The notes beneath the pieces are model-generated. The model was not told the origin of the DNA. It did no database searches and saw only the letters and a list, made by a program, of their open reading frames with translations. This document shows positions 9,464-17,616 of a DNA stretch of 37,275 nucleotides, in pieces (the stretch's first letter is position 1; each line of letters opens with the position of its first letter). Origin of the DNA: CAYOHG01 sp964465125 (GTDB lineage Bacteria > Planctomycetota > Phycisphaerae > UBA1845 > Fen-1342). The translations under genes and the position numbers were made by a program. Location: contig CAYXIO010000039.1 of NCBI GenBank assembly GCA_964465125.1, positions 1 to 37,275 on the forward strand. The letters run 5' to 3'.

Positions 9464-10060
9464 ATGCGCGAGGACATCGACCGCATCCTGTTCCGCGATA
9501 CCGAGATTCTGCGGCGGGTGCAGGCGCTCGGCGCCGAGCTGCACTCCGTCTACGCCGGGCAGCGCGCGGGGCTGACGCTCGTGCCGATCCTTTCCGGCTC
9601 GATCATTTTTCTGGCGGACCTGATTCGCTCGTTGCCGCTGAAGATGAAGATCGCGCCGATCCACGTATCGACGTACCCGGGCCGGTCGGTGGAGCCGTCG
9701 CAGCCGCGCACGCTGGTCGAGCTCGCCGGCGAAGTCGGCGGCCGTCACGTTCTGATCGTGGATGACATCCTCGACAGCGGCCGCACGCTGCGCCAGGTGC
9801 AGGCCCTGATCCGCGAGCGGCAGCCGGTGAGCCTGCGAACGGCGGTCCTGTTGCGCAAGACGGCGCGCGCACCGGCCGACGTGCCGGTGGAGTTCGTCGG
9901 ATTCGACGTCGAGGATGAGTTCGTCGTCGGCTACGGCCTCGATTTCGACGATCACTATCGCAATTTCCCGCACATCGGCGTGCTGCGCAAGGAGCTGTTG
10001 CCGGCTGAAATCACCGGCGCCGGTCGGGCCCGATTCCACGCCGAGGCGCGCGAGGATTGA
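9464..10060 (+). CDS. hpt: Hypoxanthine/guanine phosphoribosyltransferase
   Basis: A 198-residue cytoplasmic purine salvage enzyme transferring phosphoribose from PRPP to hypoxanthine or guanine. The PRPP-binding loop is clear (VLIVDDILDSGRTL, about residues 96-109). The purine-site strand reads VEFVGFDVEDEFVVGYGLDF, and the N-terminal part has TLVPILSGSIIFLADLIR, equivalent to the PPi loop of Hpt proteins. Start ATG 9464 fits the usual family length of 175-200; GGAGGG lies about 14 bases upstream. The longer open frame from 9365 would add low-complexity sequence overlapping the preceding gene. Confidence 0.93.
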   Translation: MREDIDRILFRDTEILRRVQALGAELHSVYAGQRAGLTLVPILSGSIIFLADLIRSLPLKMKIAPIHVSTYPGRSVEPSQPRTLVELAGEVGGRHVLIVDDILDSGRTLRQVQALIRERQPVSLRTAVLLRKTARAPADVPVEFVGFDVEDEFVVGYGLDFDDHYRNFPHIGVLRKELLPAEITGAGRARFHAEARED

Positions 10061-10102
10061 GGGCGCCGGTCGGTCGTTTCGTCCGTTTGGGGAGTCACGG
10101 CT

Positions 10103-10663
10103 GTGAACATCGCGGCTCCGATCACAGCCTGGCAGGCAGACGGGCCGGCGGTCGCGGTCCGGGAAAAGGCCGCGCCGCTGCGCGAGCGCGTGCTCAGCCA
10201 TGACGAGCTGATCGAGCTCTCGCTCAAACCGTCGCTGTGGTACGTCGTGTTCGTGTCCCTGAGGCTGGTGCTCGCCAGCGCCATCGTCGCCGCCGCCGCG
10301 CTCGTGCCCGCTGCGGGCCACTGGACGCCAATCGCCGGGGCGGTCATCGGCCTCGCGCTGCTGACGGCGGTCGGGCGCCTGGCGGTCGGAATGCTGCAGT
10401 GGGCCAGCCGCCTTTTCCTGCTGACCAATCGGCGCGTGCTCAAGTTCAAAGGCGTGCTTCAGGTGCACTGCACGGAGTGCGCGCTGCGCCGAGTCGCCAG
10501 CGCCGAGCTTACGCAGTCGTGGTATCAGCGCACCCTTCGGCTGGGGACGATCACCATCGAATCCGCGGAGGCCGGCGCGCTCCCCGTGGTGTGGAAGCAT
10601 GTGCACCGCCCGCGCGACGTTCACGCCGCGGTGCTTCGCGCGATCGCTCGCGCGCAATCCTGA
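10103..10663 (+). CDS. Membrane protein with bacterial PH-like (bPH2) domain
   Basis: This 186-residue protein has two adjacent hydrophobic helices (about residues 48-95: YVVFVSLRLVLASAIVAAAALV and AGAVIGLALLTAVGRLAVGML), then a bacterial PH-like domain recognisable from FLLTNRRVLKFKGVLQVHCTECALRRVASAELTQ, the usual bPH2/DUF304 opening. Such proteins are inner-membrane and generally uncharacterised. GTG 10103 is the start, with GGGGAG eight bases upstream. It follows hpt at a gap of 42 bp and may be co-transcribed with it. Confidence 0.82.
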   Translation: MNIAAPITAWQADGPAVAVREKAAPLRERVLSHDELIELSLKPSLWYVVFVSLRLVLASAIVAAAALVPAAGHWTPIAGAVIGLALLTAVGRLAVGMLQWASRLFLLTNRRVLKFKGVLQVHCTECALRRVASAELTQSWYQRTLRLGTITIESAEAGALPVVWKHVHRPRDVHAAVLRAIARAQS

Positions 10664-10674
10664 ATCTTGGCGCA

Positions 10675-12093
10675 CTATTCGCGAATGACCTTGGCGCGCG
10701 ACCCGTCGTAATCGAGACCCGCCCAGAACAGCCGCTCAAAGTCCCGGGTGCGCGCCGCCTGACGAAGGCAGATGCCCAGGCGCGGCTCAAGCACCGCGTT
10801 GAACGCCTTCCGGCCGCCGATCGTCACCTCGGCCGGCTTCGACCAATCGATCATCCCGTCCCCGAACCACAGCCGGAAATCGTCCACGTGCTTTCGCCGC
10901 ACGCGCACGCGCTGACCGGAGATCTCACCCTCCATCCAGCCCAGCCGCGCCGCCACCTGATCGGCCACCAGCTTCATCTGCTCGGCATCGTCCGGGACGC
11001 GATCTTCCGGCAGCTCCACGAGAATCGGCTTATCGTCCCAGGACTCTCCCATCCAACGGACGGGTTCGAGCCAGTACGCGCGCCCGTGCTCCAGCACGCG
11101 GAAAGTGTGCGCCACTCGGAGCGGAAATCGCACCCGCTTCTGCGCGAGCAGCTCGCGCAGCAGCGCCGGCGGCGGCTCGATCCCGCCGTGCCCCTTCGCA
11201 CTGTCTTCGAAGAGCATGATCGGCAGCTTCAGCCGTTCGGCCTGCTGGCGAATCACGCGGTTGAGCCCGGCGATTCCACCCTGAGGACTGATGTTGGCAA
11301 GCTCGGCGGCCGCCGTGTCGCCGGCGCCCCAGCAGCACAGCACGTGCGTCTGGCTGACGTTGGGCAGGAAGCGCTCGTACAGATGCTCGTAGAACTGCAA
11401 GATCAACGTTCCGGCGATCGGCGCCGCGCCGGCCAGCAGCTCCGGCCGCGTCGCCGCCAGCGTCCAGCTCGCATGTCCACCGCGCGAATAGCCCAGCGCG
11501 ATCACACGATCGCTGTCGACGTGCACGGCCCGGCGGATCGCCAGCAGGGCCGCATCGTGCTCGTCGCTGGGCGGCGTGCTGGAATGCACAATCACCTGGC
11601 GGTAGTCCTGCGGCGCCGCGATCAGGTATTGCTCCGCCTGGTCGCCGAGCCACTGCTCCACCACGCCGATGATCTGCTCGCTGGTGCCGCCGGTTCCGTG
11701 CAGCGCATAGACCAGCGGATACGCCCGATGCCGGTCGTAGCCGCGCGGCACGCGAATGCGGATTCCGAGCCGCGTCCCGTCGCTCACGCCGACGTCGGTT
11801 GAGATCAACCCCTCCGGCTGCTCGGGCCACAGGTCGGCTGCGTGCAGCCACGCCGCGACGCGCTCGCGCTGGTAGACCGGGTCGGCCTCGATCTTCGCAA
11901 CGAGCTCCGCTTGCGCTTCGGGATTGTCGCTGGCGAAGTACTCCCGCAAGTGGGCCAGGATGGCGCTCTCATCCGCGCGAGCCGGCGCGCTCGGCGCGAA
12001 CAGGCACGCCACCGCGGACAGGGCGATGGCCGACCCGAGGCTTTTGCAGGACCTGCCGGCCGCAGGGATGTTCTTGGCGTGCGGCACGCGCAA
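10675..12093 (-). CDS. Exported alpha/beta hydrolase (esterase/PHB depolymerase-like)
   Basis: About 472 residues with an N-terminal signal peptide ending near ARA-DES (residue 40). The hydrolase core begins at about residue 100: LVYALHGTGG supplies the oxyanion-hole loop (131-136), and IALGYSRGGH gives the nucleophile elbow with Ser203. This arrangement resembles exported feruloyl-esterase or poly-hydroxybutyrate-depolymerase-like proteins. The last 150 residues form an additional beta-rich region of unknown role. The start is uncertain: TTG 12093 opens the frame and GTG 12087 is two codons downstream; neither has a strong ribosome binding site. It converges on the bPH gene with only 11 bp between them. 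Confidence 0.8.
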   Translation of the reverse strand: MRVPHAKNIPAAGRSCKSLGSAIALSAVACLFAPSAPARADESAILAHLREYFASDNPEAQAELVAKIEADPVYQRERVAAWLHAADLWPEQPEGLISTDVGVSDGTRLGIRIRVPRGYDRHRAYPLVYALHGTGGTSEQIIGVVEQWLGDQAEQYLIAAPQDYRQVIVHSSTPPSDEHDAALLAIRRAVHVDSDRVIALGYSRGGHASWTLAATRPELLAGAAPIAGTLILQFYEHLYERFLPNVSQTHVLCCWGAGDTAAAELANISPQGGIAGLNRVIRQQAERLKLPIMLFEDSAKGHGGIEPPPALLRELLAQKRVRFPLRVAHTFRVLEHGRAYWLEPVRWMGESWDDKPILVELPEDRVPDDAEQMKLVADQVAARLGWMEGEISGQRVRVRRKHVDDFRLWFGDGMIDWSKPAEVTIGGRKAFNAVLEPRLGICLRQAARTRDFERLFWAGLDYDGSRAKVIRE

Positions 12094-12178
12094 AGCTTGA
12101 CCGGCTTCGCATGATCCGACAACCCGATTTTTTCGCCGCGCTTCCGACGCTTTGCCGCGCGCACCTCGCTGACGAAGC

Positions 12179-12209
12179 GGGCCCGGCGCCGACCGTCGGC
12201 GCTGGGCCC
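12179..12209. terminator. Near-perfect 31-bp GC palindrome
   Basis: GGGCCC at 12179-12184 and GCGCCGAC at 12186-12193 are mirrored by GTCGGCGC (12195-12202) and GGGCCC (12204-12209), with one central base and one G/T mismatch. It sits downstream of the phage-head operon and upstream of the hydrolase gene on the same strand, so it is most simply a transcription terminator or insulator for the operon. No T-tract follows on either strand, so Rho-independent termination is uncertain; a protein-binding palindrome is possible. Confidence 0.5.
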
Positions 12210-12255
12210 CTGTCTTGATCCAATCACGAAACCGCCGAGGTCCGCCCGCCGGGCT

Positions 12256-12462
12256 CTAGGGCCGCGCCGCGCGACCGGCATCCTCCACCGCAATTCCCAG
12301 GATCAGGGCGACTCCCACCCCGACGACGGACACCACGGTTTCCTCGCTGACCGCCAGTCCGTAGTGCGCCGCATACGCCGCGACCAGCGTGGCGAGCGCG
12401 ACTTGCACCTTCCGGCTTCGCAGCGGCCACAGCCAGCCGCGCACACCGCTCGTTTCAGGCAT
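12256..12462 (-). CDS. Small two-helix membrane protein, holin-like
   Basis: This 68-residue protein has a short basic N-terminus followed by two hydrophobic segments (VQVALATLVAAYAAHYGLAV and VVSVVGVGVALILGIAVEDAG). The layout, a short soluble start, two transmembrane helices separated by an SEET turn and an acidic end, resembles small membrane proteins found beside phage lysis genes. GGAGGGAA lies directly upstream of ATG 12462, which decides this start over the longer open frame from 12621. It is the last gene of the phage-head operon. A holin role is an inference; no endolysin gene is present. Confidence 0.7.
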   Translation of the reverse strand: MPETSGVRGWLWPLRSRKVQVALATLVAAYAAHYGLAVSEETVVSVVGVGVALILGIAVEDAGRAARP

Positions 12463-12496
12463 GACATTCCCTCCAGGTTGGTTGCCGGCACCGGAC

Positions 12497-13042
12497 TCAG
12501 GGCTGCGCGGAGGCCGCGCCCGCGCCTCCGTCCGCCTGACCCGCATCGGCCCCTGACGCAGGCTGCCCGGCGTCGGGCTGCGCCGCCGCCGCCTGCTGCG
12601 CCACGACGGCTTCCTTGGCACGGTCCATCTTGGCGTCCAGCGCCTTGATGAGCAGGTCGATGGCGGACTGGTCGCTGAACAACTTCGCGTCCACTCCCGC
12701 CAGCCGCAGCGCCTTGGAGCGCTCCTGCTGCACGGTCCAGAACTCGACCAGGTCGCGCTCGTTCCACACCGCCTCGAGCGTCGCGAGCTGCTCCGGCGTC
12801 CATTCGGCGCCGCATTCGCGCATCCGCGCGAGCAAATCCCGAAACAGCAGAAGCGTCAGCCCGTCATGCTGCCGCTCGAAGACCGCCTGCTGCACCTGAT
12901 CCGCGCGGCGCTGCGCGTCGATGGCGACCCGCACCGATTCGCGCGTGCATCCGCCCGCCAGCAAGCTGGCGGCGATTCCGATTCCCGCAATCGTCCAGCT
13001 CGCGCTCTGATTCCGCGCGCGGCGATACGTCTTGTATCCCAT
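12497..13042 (-). CDS. Putative lipoprotein with long helical region
   Basis: The 181-residue product has a basic start (MGYKTYRRARNQS), a hydrophobic stretch and a lipobox (ASLLAGGC), predicting a lipid-anchored protein. The mature part is strongly helical and charged (RRADQVQQAVFERQ through LLIKALDAKMDRAKEAVV) and ends in an Ala/Gln/Gly/Pro-rich disordered tail. AGGGAG precedes the ATG. Its place at the end of a phage-derived operon beside a holin-like protein invites comparison with outer-membrane spanins, but it is longer than typical ones. No enzyme motif is seen. Confidence 0.7.
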   Translation of the reverse strand: MGYKTYRRARNQSASWTIAGIGIAASLLAGGCTRESVRVAIDAQRRADQVQQAVFERQHDGLTLLLFRDLLARMRECGAEWTPEQLATLEAVWNERDLVEFWTVQQERSKALRLAGVDAKLFSDQSAIDLLIKALDAKMDRAKEAVVAQQAAAAQPDAGQPASGADAGQADGGAGAASAQP

Positions 13043-13075
13043 GAAAAACTCCCTGACGTGTGACCCCCGACCCGG

Positions 13076-13375
13076 TCAAGCGCCCAACAGCACGATCAGC
13101 CGAATCGCCGTGAGAAGCCCGTCCGTCCACTTTTCCGCTGAAATGGCCTCGCTCAGCTTCTGAGTCGTGTTGCGCAGCTCCTCATGCGAGATCCAGCCGC
13201 CGCCGGGCGCCTCGCGCGACAGCCCGCCGCCGAGGTAGTCCCGCGCACCCGGCGTCTGAACCTGCCGAACGCGCTCCGCCTCGATCAGCAGGGCGTCGAT
13301 GACGTGCCGGGCCGCACGCACGAACGCCTGCGCCGTGTTGGCGTCAATCTGCTGCAATGCCATATTCAGAGTCAT
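13076..13375 (-). CDS. Small hypothetical protein in phage-head operon
   Basis: A 99-residue protein of unknown family. The first 40 residues are amphipathic helix (ALQQIDANTAQAFVRAARHV), the middle is Gly-rich (ARDYLGGGLSREAPGGGWIS), and the C-terminus ends in a hydrophobic helix (GLLTAIRLIVLLGA) that could associate with a membrane. AAGGAGTG precedes ATG 13375. Spacing to both neighbours (33 and 99 bp) fits the same transcript. Confidence 0.65.
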   Translation of the reverse strand: MTLNMALQQIDANTAQAFVRAARHVIDALLIEAERVRQVQTPGARDYLGGGLSREAPGGGWISHEELRNTTQKLSEAISAEKWTDGLLTAIRLIVLLGA

Positions 13376-13474
13376 GCTTCACTCCTTGGTTGGGTTGCCC
13401 GCCCGCCTCTCGGCACTGCCAGCGACCTGCCGCGCCAGGTGCGAAGCGGCCGCCGGTTCCCGTGCCGACTTCCG

Positions 13475-13759
13475 TCATTCCCGGTTCTTGCCCTCAATCT
13501 GCCGCGCCACGCGCGCCCACCAGTCCTCCTCGACCATGCGGTGAGCGCGCAGCTCCTCGCGCAGCGCCGCCACCGCGTCGGTGTTCGCGCGCACCACTTC
13601 GAGCACGTTGTCGTGCATGCTCGCGAGCTGGCCGGCGTACGAAATCGCGTCGTGCAGTTGCGCCGACCCCTGCGTGCGCTCCTGCCGCTCGAACCACCAC
13701 ATCACGAACAACAACCCGGACACGCCCAGGGACAGAATCTGCGTGATCAGCTCATCCAT
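13475..13759 (-). CDS. Membrane-anchored coiled-coil small protein
   Basis: This 94-residue protein has a single N-terminal transmembrane helix (ITQILSLGVSGLLFVMWWF) followed by a charged coiled-coil-like helix (NVLEVVRANTDAVAALREELRAHRM). GGAGGGG precedes ATG 13759; the longer frame from 13843 would overlap the DUF1320 gene. Similar one-helix coil proteins accompany phage structural or lysis genes. A role as inner-membrane spanin or virion-membrane anchor is possible but unproven. Confidence 0.7.
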   Translation of the reverse strand: MDELITQILSLGVSGLLFVMWWFERQERTQGSAQLHDAISYAGQLASMHDNVLEVVRANTDAVAALREELRAHRMVEEDWWARVARQIEGKNRE

Positions 13760-13796
13760 CGGCCCGCCCCTCCCCGCCGCCCGCGCCTCGCTCCGT

Positions 13797-14249
13797 TCAC
13801 AGCCCGTCCAGCTCCTCGGCGGTGAATTTCCGCTCCGTGGCATGAAACCGCGCTGCGTCGTCCGTCGCCGTTCGCGACGCCGGCGGTGCGCGGCTCGGCA
13901 ACTCCAGCTCGCCGCGCGCCAGTGCGACGAGCCACGCTTCCGTCTCCTCGCGCAGCGCCAGCACGCGGTCGGGCACCGCCGTCGTAAACGGCGAGCTGCG
14001 CCAGGCGAGAAACTCCGCCACGTCCAGCGCCCGGTTTCGCAGCGTGCCGGCCAGCTCCGGATGCGCGCCCAGGTCCACGGGGGTGGCGTAGCGCGCCGCC
14101 AGCCGCGCGTCGAGCAGCGCCTCCGCCTCGTCCACGATCTGCTGGCCCGTCGTGTCGTTCTCGCTGACGCCGTCCGTGCGGTCGGTCAGCCGCGCGTAAA
14201 GCGGCGCGCCGAGCCTCGCCTTCAGATCCGCGATCGTGATGTAGCTCAT
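13797..14249 (-). CDS. DUF1320 protein (Mu gp36-like)
   Basis: The 150-residue product begins MSYITIADLKARLG, the characteristic opening of DUF1320 (Mu gp36 family), followed by LTDRTDGVSENDTTGQQIVDEAEALLDARLAARYATPVD. In Mu-like phages this gene sits just after the major head protein and is thought to belong to the head-completion or connector set. ATG 14249 with GGAGCGAG upstream is chosen over the longer frame from 14321, which would overlap the preceding small gene. Family call is strong, role is by analogy. Confidence 0.88.
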   Translation of the reverse strand: MSYITIADLKARLGAPLYARLTDRTDGVSENDTTGQQIVDEAEALLDARLAARYATPVDLGAHPELAGTLRNRALDVAEFLAWRSSPFTTAVPDRVLALREETEAWLVALARGELELPSRAPPASRTATDDAARFHATERKFTAEELDGL

Positions 14250-14271
14250 TTCACTCGCTCCGCGCGATGCG

Positions 14272-14463
14272 CTAGTTGTCGCCGAGTTCCTGGGCCGCCT
14301 GCCGCAGCAGTTCAGCCGCACTCAGTGCGGCGCCGGCTTCCTTCAGCCGCGTCGCCAGCTTCTGCGCCGCCATGCGAATCACACGTACGACCTCGGTCGG
14401 CTGCAACGCGAAACGCAGGACGCTCTCGTTCCCATCCGCCATGACGATCAGCAGCTTGTTCAC
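14272..14463 (-). CDS. Small gp35-position protein
   Basis: A 63-residue protein between major head T and DUF1320, the position of gp35 in Mu-like phages. It begins MNKLLIVMADGNESVLRFAL and ends in an Ala/Leu-rich helix. GTG 14463 is preceded by AAGGAGA at ideal spacing, which picks out this short frame within a much longer open stretch that has no other coding sign. Homology to gp35 itself is not evident by eye; only the position and size agree. Confidence 0.68.
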   Translation of the reverse strand: MNKLLIVMADGNESVLRFALQPTEVVRVIRMAAQKLATRLKEAGAALSAAELLRQAAQELGDN

Positions 14464-14639
14464 CGGCTTCTCCTTGCGAAAACGCGCGGGGAGCACAGGG
14501 CGCAGCGCCCATCCCACCGGCCGGCCGCGCCGCACGAGGCGGCGCGGCCCGACGCCGATGGTGAGGGAGGAAGAATCCCGGCCCGCCGCCGCCGTTCTCC
14601 GGCTCCCCAGTCGGAGTTCAGCGGGGCGGGTCTGGCTTG

Positions 14640-15569
14640 TTACGTCAGCGTCACCAGGCAGGCATCCTGCCAGTAGCCGTAGCCGGCCTGGTGCACCGCC
14701 TTGACGCCGTACTGGTGCTGGTTCTCGTTGACTTCCAGCTCGCTGCCTTCGGCCAGGACTTGCACCTGCACCGGCAGCTCCTCCTGGAAGATGAACGGGC
14801 GCGAGGGCCCGTCCGTGCGGAACAGCGCGAACTTGTCCGTCCAGGTCAGCCGCGGATTCGCCACCCACGTGACCCGGAACGGCTCGGCGGCCGCCAGCGG
14901 ATTGCTCGACGCGTTGATCGTCTGGCTGGAGAGCGCGATCAGCGTCGGGTTCAGAAACGTCATCGGTACGACGACGGTGAACTCGCGCGCGCTCTCGTTC
15001 ATCGGCTCGCCCTGGTCGTCGCGATAGCCGACGATCTGCGCGATCGCCTGGATGATCGCGCCCTTCATCTCGCTGTCGCTCGGCGCGGTCGGCGTCCCGA
15101 CGTCGTAGCCGATCACGTTGCTCTGCGTGCCGGAGTCGCCCTCGCTGTGGGCCGTGCTGAAGAAGGGCACGCCGTCGTACGCCGGGCTGGTCAGCCCTGC
15201 CAGCATCAGCTCCGTCAGCAGCTTGTTGGGGTGCGTCGCCACCCGCCGCGCCAGCTCGTTGATCCGCACCAGAATCTGGCCCGTCTGGTCGCGCCGCTGC
15301 TCGTCGGCGTCCACCCGCACCGTCGCTTCCCAGACCTTGTTGACGATAGTCACGCCCGCCGAACGCACCGGCCGAACCTGCCGGCCGCCCACCCACTCGC
15401 GCACCTGCGGCACCTGACCCAGCCAGCGATAGGTCTCCGACTCCTGCGTGCTGCTGAAGCGCATCGCCAGCCGCGTCCACCACGCCGCGTCCGCATGCTC
15501 CTCGAGCCTGCGGTAGAACCGGCCGACGACGGCCCGCGAAGTCAGTCCCGTGTCCGTTACAACGCTCAT
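14640..15569 (-). CDS. Mu-like major head protein (gpT family)
   Basis: The 309-residue product has the N-terminal pattern of Mu gpT: YRWLGQVPQVREWVGGRQ at about residues 47-64, then the central VRINELARRVATHPNKLLTELML. The segment DGVPFFSTAHSEG matches the family's FFDTDHP-like turn. This is the main shell protein of Mu-like capsids with an HK97-type fold. GGGAGTG precedes the ATG. Length (about 305) agrees with the family, and there is no frameshift, so the capsid subunit appears intact. Confidence 0.93.
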   Translation of the reverse strand: MSVVTDTGLTSRAVVGRFYRRLEEHADAAWWTRLAMRFSSTQESETYRWLGQVPQVREWVGGRQVRPVRSAGVTIVNKVWEATVRVDADEQRRDQTGQILVRINELARRVATHPNKLLTELMLAGLTSPAYDGVPFFSTAHSEGDSGTQSNVIGYDVGTPTAPSDSEMKGAIIQAIAQIVGYRDDQGEPMNESAREFTVVVPMTFLNPTLIALSSQTINASSNPLAAAEPFRVTWVANPRLTWTDKFALFRTDGPSRPFIFQEELPVQVQVLAEGSELEVNENQHQYGVKAVHQAGYGYWQDACLVTLT

Positions 15570-15663
15570 CTGTCACTCCCAGCCGAAGCCGCGCGCCGCG
15601 GAGCCGCACCGCGCGGCGATACGCTCGAATCTCAATGCCCCGTTGCCCTGTGTCCGGCCTTCG

Positions 15664-16401
15664 TTACGCAATGTCGCGGCTGAGCACGATCCAGGCGCTG
15701 CCCGTGCACAGCACCAACGCCGTGTCATTGGCTGCGTCCAGTGTCCCCAGCGTCGCCGACCCGTCGATCGTCTCCGATGCGTTCGGGTCAATCGTCACGG
15801 CGAACGCATCCGACGACGTCTTGACCAGCCGGAACCACCCGCCGGCCCGGACCGTCGCAGCCGCCGGCAGCGTCAGCGTCCGCGCCGCCGTATTCGCGAT
15901 CAGCAACGTCCGGTTCATGTGGTCCAGCGACAGCGTCTGCGACGCGTCCGAAAGCTGAATCAGCGGCCAGTTCTCGGCGACCCCCGTCGCGCTGAGTACC
16001 GGTTGGCAGCGCACCCGCGCCACGCCGCTGCTCTCGACCGCCACGACGCGCCCGACACGGCTGTTGCCCGTCGGCGTCAGCGTGAGCGCGTCGTCGGCGC
16101 TGGCGTAGACGTCCTTGCCGACGTCGCCGGCGGCCACGCCGGCCAGCGCGTGCACGACGTCGATCGCCTGGTGCAGCTTGACCAGCACGCCGCCGGCCGA
16201 GTGCCCGCTGATTGTGTTGTCCGCCTTCTCATACGCCACGCCCAGAAACTCATCGCCGGCCACCAGCCCGCGCGCATATCCGGTCGCGCGGTTGCGCCCC
16301 ACCAGCGCGCCCTTGTAGATCACCGCGCTGTCGTCCACCCCCAGCTCAACCAACTCCATCGACGCGTAGAACTTCACATCTCGATTCGCTGTCAATGCCA
16401 T
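15664..16401 (-). CDS. Phage capsid decoration-like protein (DUF2190-like N-terminus)
   Basis: This 245-residue protein lies between the protease/scaffold and the major head gene. Residues 1-130 form a small beta-rich domain (AVIYKGALVGRNRATGYARGLVAGDEFLGVAYEKADN) like decoration or cement proteins of tailed phages. Residues 150-245 form a second beta-rich unit (TLTLPAAATVRAGGWFRLVK, VTIDPNASETIDG) of the kind found repeated in phage surface proteins. GAAGGAG precedes ATG 16401; the frame from 16434 lacks one. The decoration role is an inference from position and fold pattern. Confidence 0.72.
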   Translation of the reverse strand: MALTANRDVKFYASMELVELGVDDSAVIYKGALVGRNRATGYARGLVAGDEFLGVAYEKADNTISGHSAGGVLVKLHQAIDVVHALAGVAAGDVGKDVYASADDALTLTPTGNSRVGRVVAVESSGVARVRCQPVLSATGVAENWPLIQLSDASQTLSLDHMNRTLLIANTAARTLTLPAAATVRAGGWFRLVKTSSDAFAVTIDPNASETIDGSATLGTLDAANDTALVLCTGSAWIVLSRDIA

Positions 16402-16446
16402 CGCACTGGCTCCTTCGCCCGAAGTCCCAATCACCCGCCGCCGTTC

Positions 16447-17616
16447 TCAGCCCGACACCCGACTCGACTGAACGCGTCCCTCGGCGGCCGCCCGCTCGAA
16501 GGCCTCGAGGTCCGCCGGTTCCACCCCCCAGCGCCGCAGCACGGAATGCCCGACCGACTCCCGTCCGCGCGACAGCGGCTTGACGTGGCCGCGCTCATCG
16601 CGCTCCAGGAATCGCCCCTGTGGCAACAGGGCCGGCGCACGCTGAAGCCGCTCCTCGGCCGCCTCCGCGCTGCGCAGGTACTCGGCCCGCCAGTCCAGCG
16701 CCGTCGCGTCCACGATCTTGCCCAGCCGCATGCCGCGCTCGACGAACGTGTCGGCCTCCTGATGACTCAGCCGCCGCCGCAGCGTCGAGATCTCATGCTC
16801 CGCCTCGCGCAGCCGCTCCTGAAGCAACGCCGGTTCGTCCGTCTGCTGCGCGTCGTCGGACTCGTCCTCCTCCGCCAGCCGAGCCGGGTCCTCCCGATGG
16901 CGCGAGGCCGCCAGCGCCGGAACGCCGCGCATCGCCGGATCGTTCGTCAGCGCCACCGGGCCCAGGGCCGCGACGTCGGTCTGCTCGTCATCGGTCCAGT
17001 AGATGACCGGCGAGAAGTAGCGATACTCTGCCGTCCGCAGCAGCTCCGTAGCGCGCTGCGTCCAGGTCACGTCCGTCGCCCACAGACCGTCGTCGCGAAC
17101 CTCCAGCCGGCCGATCCAGCCCGCCGCCGGCCGCAGACCGTCCGGGCGCGTGTTGAACCGGTCGTAGCTCTGGTGCTCGTAATCGATCGCCAGCTTTCGG
17201 CCGATCTGCTCGAACCAGCGCCGCGCCGACTCCGCGTGCCGCCGGGTGAATTCGAAGCTGCCGCCCGCCGCCGGCCGATCCATCTGCACGCTGCCGAAGG
17301 GAATCAGCAGGAATTCGCGCACCGGCTCGCCCGGATTCCCGCGCAGCGCCGTGAACGCCAGCCGCGCCCCCTCGATCTCGCCCTCCCTCTCGGTGCGCGC
17401 TGCGCCGGACCCGCCCGTCGCGCTGCGGGCCGCTTCCCACGAGCGCGCCTGGTCGAGCGCCTCGCTCAGCAACTCGCACACGCCGGCCTCCGCGGCGCCG
17501 GAATTCGCGCGGATCACCTCCGCCGCGCGGTTCAGACGCCGCAACAGGGCGCGCGTCGCCGCTTCGCGCAGCACGTCGCCCGCCTGGCCTTGTTCGATGC
17601 TTTGATTGCTGTTCAC
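16447..17616 (-). CDS. Mu-like protease/scaffold protein (gpI family)
   Basis: In Mu-like phages this protein is the head maturation protease, whose C-terminal part doubles as internal scaffold. The 389-residue product has an N-terminal helical extension of about 100 residues, then the gpI core: FLLIPFGSVQMDRP, FEFTRRHAESA, LAIDYEHQS, and AAGWIGRLEVRDDGLWATDVTWT with YRYFSPVI. A coiled-coil scaffold region follows (LQERLREAEHEISTLRRRLSH). GTG 17616 overlaps the GNAT stop codon as GTGA and has AGGGG upstream. The N-terminal extension before the core is longer than in Mu. Confidence 0.88.
   Translation of the reverse strand: MNSNQSIEQGQAGDVLREAATRALLRRLNRAAEVIRANSGAAEAGVCELLSEALDQARSWEAARSATGGSGAARTEREGEIEGARLAFTALRGNPGEPVREFLLIPFGSVQMDRPAAGGSFEFTRRHAESARRWFEQIGRKLAIDYEHQSYDRFNTRPDGLRPAAGWIGRLEVRDDGLWATDVTWTQRATELLRTAEYRYFSPVIYWTDDEQTDVAALGPVALTNDPAMRGVPALAASRHREDPARLAEEDESDDAQQTDEPALLQERLREAEHEISTLRRRLSHQEADTFVERGMRLGKIVDATALDWRAEYLRSAEAAEERLQRAPALLPQGRFLERDERGHVKPLSRGRESVGHSVLRRWGVEPADLEAFERAAAEGRVQSSRVSG

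Noticed and set aside
13464..13471. Additional GCCGACTT iteron
   Set aside because: A single isolated copy, about what chance allows over the window.
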